DNA from: Pigoraptor vietnamica
Lineage: Eukaryota; Opisthokonta; Filasterea
Assembly: GCA_943704525.1 (NCBI GenBank)
Contig: CALSCQ010000983.1
Location: 1-13,629, forward strand
DNA length: 13,629 nt
Direction of reading: 5' to 3'
Shown: positions 8,568-13,629 of the stretch, piece by piece
Position numbering within the stretch: position 1 is the stretch's first letter
Layout of the letters: each line of letters begins with the position of its first letter
Notes under the pieces: model-generated
Databases searched by the model: none
Told to the model about the DNA's origin: nothing
What the model saw: only the letters and a program-made list of their open reading frames with translations
Program-made: the position numbers and the translations under genes

Positions 8568-8575
8568 TGACGTCA
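8568..8575. promoter_or_regulatory. CRE-like palindrome TGACGTCA
   Basis: This is a perfect cAMP-response-element/bZIP consensus about 105 bp upstream of the tRNA on its 5' side. One 8-mer can occur by chance. Function is not established. Confidence 0.3.
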
Positions 8576-9010
8576 TCTTGGGATCATCGGACACAATTTA
8601 CGAGAGCGTAAAAATACGGCTTCCTACACGCACTCCACAACTTTCACTCGACTTTCACTGACAGGGGCGGGGCTCTTGAACTCTATCCTGGGCTCAACGG
8701 TTTTCTGACTAAATCGAAGTCCGCGTGCGTGGGCGGACGACCGACACAATTCCATCGGCCTACGTGGCGTCCTCGGTGCGCAGTACGGGTCCCAGAGAGC
8801 TTGGTGCTGGCAGAAGTCATTAGCTCCTGGTGCTGGTGTTTAGGTTTATGCAAAATCGGGCAAGATGTGTGCACCAGTGTCCGCGTGCGTGTCGGTCGGC
8901 GTGCGCTTGTCCGCCGACCGGTACCGCCGGTGGGGCCGCACACGACAGAACTCCGCGCGCGTGTGCACGTCGGAGGTGTCCGGTTCGTGTGTGTCGACCG
9001 ACTGTGCAGT
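8576..9010. other. Interval without a supported gene
   Basis: Open stretches on both strands have no family match. The sequence drifts into CGTG/GTGTG-rich composition toward the right. Confidence 0.4.
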
Positions 9011-9263
9011 TGTGCGCCCGCCGTGTGGGGGCCGGGTATGACCGCACGTTCATACGCTGGTGTGTTACAATGCGCCGGGGCTGCGTACGTAGGCCGCGCC
9101 GTAATTTTGGTTCGTTTCCTAGTTGTCTTCGTCTGCGTCCGCATGCGGGGCCAGGTATGACCGCACGTTCATACGCTGGTGTGTTACAATGCGCCGGGGC
9201 TGCGTACGTAGGCCGCGCCGTAATTTTGGTTCGTTTCCTAGTTGGATCTTCATCTGCGCCCTC
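9011..9263. repeat. Tandem duplication with a 119-bp period
   Basis: The block at 9035-9125 recurs essentially identically at 9154-9244, 119 bp later. Similarity extends more weakly on both sides (CTGCGTCC/CTGCGCC; GGGGCCGG/GGGGCCAG). Each copy contains the inverted pair GTATGA...TCATAC with an 8-base loop, TACGTA, and TAATTTTGGTTCG. The near-identity indicates a recent duplication or ongoing homogenisation. Confidence 0.9.
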
Positions 9264-9386
9264 TTGTTCTTGCCCCTAAAGTTGCCGTTCCGAGTATTGC
9301 CAGCCTCCCCTGGTACATGCACATTTGCGCTGGCGCCCGCACATGCATACGCACACGCACGCACGTGCAGAGATGAAGCCGCCTAA

Positions 9387-9536
9387 AACACACACCGCAC
9401 ACACACACCACACACACACACCACACACACACATACACACACACACACACATACACACACACACACACACACACAACACACACACACATACACCGCACAC
9501 ACGCATACACCGCACACACGCATTCACACACGCACA
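9387..9536. repeat. (CA)n microsatellite
   Basis: About 150 bp of CA repeats with CACCACA, ATACA and ACCGCACACACGC interruptions. It has the opposite polarity to the TG tract at the left of the window. Open frames across it are repeat artefacts. Confidence 0.95.
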
Positions 9537-11114
9537 GATGGCCGGCCGCCTTCATGCGCTCAACACACGCACACCGCGCGCACTTGCGCCGACGTCACGC
9601 CCCTGGCCGGGAACTGGGCGCGCGTGTGTTTGGATCACCATGGAATGCATCCAACACATGCATTTCGCAGGGCAGGCCTGCCAACCTCACCGCAACAATG
9701 GGGCGAGTTGAGCAGCTTGACGGCGTCTCAGTTGCGCTGCCCAAGGCCTGCACTCCGATGGCCTCGGCGTACCGACTGAAGTGCGTCGAGTGGCGAGGAA
9801 GACTCGCGCAGCCCATGCAAAAACTGCACGTCAATGCCTCTGATGGAGCAAGTCGTGGTGGCGCCGAGACTGGTTCGGCGGCGGCATTCCGGATCGCACT
9901 GTGGTGCTCGCTAGTCTGGTGCGTGTGCAACGTTAGTGTGTGCACGTGCCGTGCATGTTGTCTGTTGGTGCCCTGTGTGTGTGTGTGGGCGCGCGCTAGT
10001 GTCTGTACCCTGCCCTGTCGGCTAGTCACTGGTTCAGTTTCGTGTTTGTGGGGCACAAATGCCAGCGTGTGGGCGGTGCGCACGTGCGTGTGTTCAGTTC
10101 CGTGCCTTGTGCGGCGGTGTGTGCCATGCGAATCGGCGGGGCGTGTATGTGTATGCATGCGGCGTGTATGGTGTGTGTCGGTGTGCCGCCGGCCGGCATG
10201 CCGAGCCGTGAGTGCACGTGTGTTCGTGCGTCCGTGCATTTTTGTCATGCGCCGTGTCAGATGCGTGTATGTGTGAGTGTCGGCGTAGGGTCGGCCAGGC
10301 ATCAGGCGCCGGCCAACTCGGCCGGCGCCGTCGGCCCGGAGTGCACTTTGCGATAAAGACTCACTGGCTTGTCTACCGGGCCGTAAGCAAGGATTTATTG
10401 ACCGCGGCCGGCGACCCGATTTCACACCCGCCCGGATATATCAGCTAACGGCCGGATGAATGCAGAGTTCTGTCAGTGACCCTAAGACGACTCGCCGCAC
10501 GTACACCGGATTGAATCGTTCAGGATTGAGTCATATAGCGGTCCCTGGTACTCAGTCCCACTGCCGGCTGACCCGCCAGTCAATCAGCGAACTGCTCAGC
10601 CTGCACTGTGATGCGGCCGGACCGGCTGATTTTCCCTCCGAAAACCCCTCCATCCAACGCCGTCATTGACGACTTTCTTTCGCCGTGCCTTTCCATTCAC
10701 TACTTTGAAAACTTGCGAAACGGCTTGGCGTTACTGGTGCACGCAGTCCGGCAATGTAACAGCGGCCAACTGAAGCCGTGGCAGTCAACTGAAAAGATTG
10801 AATTAGAAACGCCTGCTGCGCGAATTTGTCCGGGTGACATGATTTGCCATATTAGGTTCAGGCGTGTCCGTCATCAGCGTGCGCGGCTATTTTTGTCCGC
10901 CCAGTGTGCGTGACGGGACCGAAGCACGCGAACCATAGTCGGAAATATTCTCACCCTCACTCCCTCGTGTTCCGCGCCGGCACATTCACCGACCGTGCGT
11001 GTGCGTGGGAATGCATGCGTGGCTTGCGTGCATGGGCTTTGCCCCGTCACGAATGCGTGCGCAATCGCTATTCTCGTCATCAGGCTGAGTCTGACCACGC
11101 CGGCGAAACACATG
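9537..11114. other. Long interval without a supported gene
   Basis: 9900-10290 is enriched in GTGTG/CGTG words. 9640-9900 is more complex and open on both strands, but third positions are not biased as in the real genes here and no domain was recognised. 10305-10329 holds a strong inverted repeat. 10400-10900 has ordinary composition with only a weak 100-codon open frame. The last 100 bases form the promoter region of the chitinase gene. Confidence 0.5.
10305..10329. repeat. GC-rich inverted repeat (10-bp arms, 5-nt loop)
   Basis: GGCGCCGGCC at 10305-10314 is the exact reverse complement of GGCCGGCGCC at 10320-10329, with loop AACTC. It would form a very stable hairpin. No T-run follows and no gene is adjacent, so its role is unknown. 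Confidence 0.75.
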
Positions 11115-11121
11115 TATAAAA
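11115..11121 (+). promoter_or_regulatory. TATA box of the chitinase-like gene
   Basis: TATAAAA lies 125-131 bp upstream of ATG 11246. A start site about 30 bp downstream would give a 5' leader of about 100 bases, including a (CAA)n-like unstructured stretch from 11152 to 11175. The context of the start is GAGAATGGC. Confidence 0.65.
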
Positions 11122-11245
11122 GGACGAGGAATCCTTGCATCTCCGACACACACAACAACAACAACAACACCAACGACACAACGCAAGGACCGAAAAAACA
11201 AGACGCAAACTTCAGTGAACGCGAAAGCCCGGTCACCGACTGAGA

Positions 11246-12824
11246 ATGGCAGGCGCCAAGCAGCTAATGTGCGCGTACGCCGCCGCCGCGCTGACAGTCG
11301 CGCTACTCGCCACCGCCGCACGCGCGGCCCCGACCTTCGGCAAACGCGACGAGCCCGTGTGCCCGTACCCCTACTACCCGACGCCCGCCGGTAGCACCGC
11401 CACCGCGGATGCCTATCAGGCGCAGCCCAACTCGCTCGACGACATCCTCCCTCTCAACGCGCAGGGCGAGGCCATGTGGAAGTCCATCTTCCCGACGATC
11501 GATCCCGCGAGCCCCCAGTATGCCGCCGGCCAGTGCGGCAGCCCGACGGGCGTGGGTCGTCCCGCGTGGGGCCCCGGCTGCTACATGTTCGGGTCGGGCG
11601 ACCTGAGCGGGCTCGCCAACTTTCGCAAGGCCGCGGCCCTCTTCCCCCAGTTCTGCAACGGTCCCGACGCGCACCAGAACCTCATGGAGCTCGCGGCGTT
11701 CTTCGGCAACGTCCAGCAGGAGACGAGCTGGCTCCTCTACTCGGCCGAGCTCGGGAGCGGCGAGGCGTCGCAGTTCGGCAAGGGCGCGCTCCAGCTCACG
11801 GGCGCCAACAACTACGTCCTCGCCACGCTGGGCCTCGCCGGTCCCCAGGACTACTACCCGATGATCTCCATGTCTGGACAGCTGACGGGCGACTGCGCGA
11901 CCCAGAGCGTGAGCGTCGGCCCCTCGAGCCAGTGCTGGCAGGCGTGCAGCCAGGCGCAGGCCGTCCCCGCCCCGCACGGCTCTGGCTTCAACGTGTGCCA
12001 GAAGCCTTCGACGGCGTCGTCGGACCCGATCGCCGCGTGGGCCGTCTCCATCTGGTACTGGATGAACGTGCCCATCAACCCCGACGTCGCGAACAACCTC
12101 GGCCTCCAGGGTAACGCCCCCTGCCGCACGGCGCACAACCTCGTCCAGGACGGCTCGTACGACTGCGTCGCCGGCGGATGGTGCCCGACGGCCGCGATGG
12201 CGCAGGTGTGTGTTGCGTGTTGTGGGGTGCTTTCCTGCGTTGCGTGCATTTGCGCGCGCGTGGTCAGTGCGTGCGCGCGGCGGGTGTCTGCGCCGCAGAG
12301 TGTCAAGCATCCGAAACCACAGTTCGCTCACCAAAATATCCCCCAAATGCGTTACGCAGGTCGGCTGCCCCTCGTGCTGCACGACTGTCCTCGGTCCGGA
12401 CGCCAAGCCCGACCCGATGAGCGTCAACCGCGTCGGCGGCTACGTCAAGACGGCCATCGCGCTCAACGACCCCGCCGCAACGGCCGATCCCAACGGCGTC
12501 TTTTGCCTCCTCCTGAACCGCTGCGTGCAGGGCAAGGCCGCCGGCGAGTCGACCGTGTGCTCCGGCAACACCGCCGGGTACAGCTACGACTGCTACCTCA
12601 CCAACTCGTGCGGCGGCGGTCCAGTGACCAAGGCCATCTGCGGCGGCGTCCCCTACGAGGGCGGCGACAAGAAGGGCGTGTCGTGCAAGGCGATCCCCAA
12701 CAACCCCCAGGGCGCCAAGGACTCGGATTGCGCCGCGTGCGAAGGCGGACAGCAGTGGTGGCCTTGCGACTACGTCGACGTGAGCGGGGTCAAGACGCCC
12801 CTCTGCCAGTGGGTGAAGGCGTAA
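11246..12824 (+). CDS. Secreted family GH19 chitinase-like glycoside hydrolase, two exons
   Basis: Exons 11246-12205 and 12360-12824 give 474 residues; GH19 enzymes cleave beta-1,4-GlcNAc bonds in chitin with inversion. Residues 1-27 form a signal peptide (hydrophobic core, ARA cleavage site), followed by a KR pair. The catalytic region is FFGNVQQETSWLLYSAEL: Glu159 sits in the HET-like position and Glu168 nine residues later, a spacing known in short-loop bacterial GH19 enzymes. FGKGALQLTGANNY (177-190) matches the family YGRGPIQLT...NY block, and AAWAVSIWYWM (263-273) matches the WYW signature. After RVGGYVKTA a Cys-rich tail of about 75 residues, with QQWWPC, exceeds the usual family length and may bind carbohydrate. 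A possible role is digesting fungal prey or wall remodelling. Secretion is inferred. Confidence 0.88.
12206..12359 (+). other. Spliceosomal intron of the GH19 gene (154 bp, phase 0)
   Basis: Donor CAG|GTGTGTG and acceptor TTACGCAG|GTCGG. Splicing joins ...TAAMAQ to VGCPSCC and keeps the frame. Without splicing the reading frame leaves the GH19/Cys-rich sequence and becomes Arg-rich. The GT-rich 5' part resembles the other introns' donors. Confidence 0.85.
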
Positions 12825-12964
12825 GGGGGATACAACATCTGAAGGCACAAACGGCCGTATCAATCGCGGCGGCGTGAGCGCGCGCACACGAATTTATCAA
12901 TGTCAATACACTCGAAAATAGCCACTTACGTTCGCCGAGGTGTTTGCAACACTCACAATCATTC

Positions 12965-13052
12965 GTTGTGTTAGTGACGTTAAGCCGCATACGGTTCAAG
13001 AGTGTCAGTCAGCATGTCGTGTTATTGACGTTTAGCCGCATAACGGTTCAAA
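12965..13052. repeat. Direct repeat pair (36 bp, 51-bp spacing)
   Basis: Copy 1 at 12965-13000 and copy 2 at 13016-13052 share GTGTTA.TGACGTT.AGCC and GCAT(A)ACGGTTCAA with a few substitutions and one indel. Both contain a TGACGTT half-CRE. They lie 140-230 bp beyond the chitinase stop. Confidence 0.8.
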
Positions 13053-13520
13053 TGCATGCATTGCGGACTGACCCGACTCTGCACCACATCCGCACGTCCG
13101 CTCTCAAATCAACAGCCGCCTCGCACCAGAGGACAATCAGACGTATAAACCTGACCTGACACCTTTTGCGCAGCTCGTCTTTCACGTGCGCAAGAACTTT
13201 CGCTATTCTCTCTCCGCGCCCTCTGCGCCGGCGCACCCGCTTACGTCGTGCAGCGGCGCCGCACTCCAAAAAAGACACTCTCTCACTGATGTCCTCGTCC
13301 AACGCATGAAAGCGCAAAGCGGAGGCGGACAGGAAAGTCGGAGCAAACTCAGCACGTCAAGTTTCAAGCGAGCCGAACGTGTCAAGTGCACGAGTGAAGG
13401 TAGGGGTGCCCGAGTTACGAGTGCGGATGACACGTGGACTGTCCAGACACTCATCTCCTCGGTTGCCAAGGTGCCTCACAGTCACAAGGTTCGCAGTTTA
13501 AAGGGATCGAAATTTAAGAT

Positions 13521-13545
13521 TTTTGGACTTGTAACCAGTCCAAAA
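13521..13545. repeat. Inverted repeat / hairpin (9-bp arms)
   Basis: TTTTGGACT (13521-13529) and AGTCCAAAA (13537-13545) are perfect reverse complements around a 7-base loop. The arms are AT-rich unlike most of the window. No gene was found beside it, so terminator, 3'-end or chance hairpin cannot be separated. Confidence 0.7.
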
Positions 13546-13629
13546 TTCATCCTAACCCTCACCTGACGTTAAATTTCCTTATTCGGATTTCGCCGTACTC
13601 GTTGATTTGACAAAGCGAGTTCACAAGTT

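Larger units (their letters stand above)
12825..13629. other. Right-end interval without a supported gene
   Basis: No ATG-initiated frame with recognisable protein was found on either strand. A minus-strand open stretch around 13160-13317 reads like ordinary protein but lacks a start. The interval holds a direct repeat pair and a hairpin, listed separately. Confidence 0.45.

Noticed and set aside
8729-9160. 143-codon plus-strand open frame
   Set aside because: It runs into the 119-bp duplication, has no domain and overlaps an equally long frame on the other strand.
9250-9711. His-Thr and Cys-Val open frames
   Set aside because: Same artefact, from the CA microsatellite.
9554-10425. Long overlapping open frames on both strands (240 and 276 codons)
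   Set aside because: They run through GTGTG-rich sequence, have no family motif, and show weaker third-position GC bias than the supported genes. A short IDVQFLHGLR string in a third minus frame was considered as a hydrolase remnant but is too short to support.
10611-10913. Open frame of about 100 codons on the plus strand
   Set aside because: It starts with ATG and reads as complex protein, but has no recognisable domain and third positions unlike the real genes. Left out for lack of support.
11246-12877. Single 543-residue chitinase frame without splicing
   Set aside because: After 12205 the protein becomes Arg-rich noise, while splicing 12206-12359 joins to a Cys-rich, properly biased exon in frame.
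13160-13317. Minus-strand open stretch with ordinary-looking protein
   Set aside because: It has no ATG, no domain and no convincing splice partner within the window.
13550-13558. CCTAACCCT telomere-like string
   Set aside because: A single partial copy, with no tandem array.

Overview
The window looks like nuclear DNA of a GC-rich protist, most likely a free-living amoeba of the Acanthamoeba type. The grounds are short spliceosomal introns (about 80-210 bp, GT...AG) in GC-rich genes, a tyrosine-kinase-like (TKL) protein kinase, a eukaryotic tRNA-Arg with Pol III T-runs, long TG/CA microsatellites, and no bacterial gene order or ribosome binding sites. The assignment rests on style and family content, not on a database match.

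Layout. 1-1190: a T-run, a 20-bp perfect palindrome with a CACGTG core, a TG tract of more than 400 bp, then non-coding sequence. 1191-3867 (minus strand): three head-to-tail paralogues encoding MYND zinc-finger proteins. The most downstream one (1191-2021) is intact. The other two carry several +1 frame breaks and are reported as pseudogenes or error-bearing copies. 3868-4970: no gene supported. 4971-6670 (minus): a TKL-type kinase with seven exons; the C-lobe is complete but no glycine loop or beta3 lysine is visible. 6671-7580: no gene supported. 7581-7926: four tandem repeats of 78-94 bp whose gene-proximal copy overlaps the stop codon of a 56-residue single-membrane-span protein (7915-8085, minus; possibly TOM5-like). 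8389-8462 (minus): tRNA-Arg(ACG). 9011-9263: a 119-bp tandem duplication. 9387-9536: a CA microsatellite. 9537-11114: TG-rich and unassigned sequence. 11115-12824 (plus): TATA box and a two-exon secreted family GH19 chitinase-like gene. 12825-13629: direct repeats and a hairpin, no gene supported.

The genes do not form an evident pathway. The MYND trio is a local tandem duplication. The kinase, the small membrane protein, the tRNA and the chitinase are independent neighbours. No mobile element, CRISPR array or viral gene was recognised. The most notable signal is that every frame break in MYND copies B and C is in the same direction (+1), and each can be placed in a short C or G run, while the intact paralogue, the kinase and the chitinase show no comparable break.
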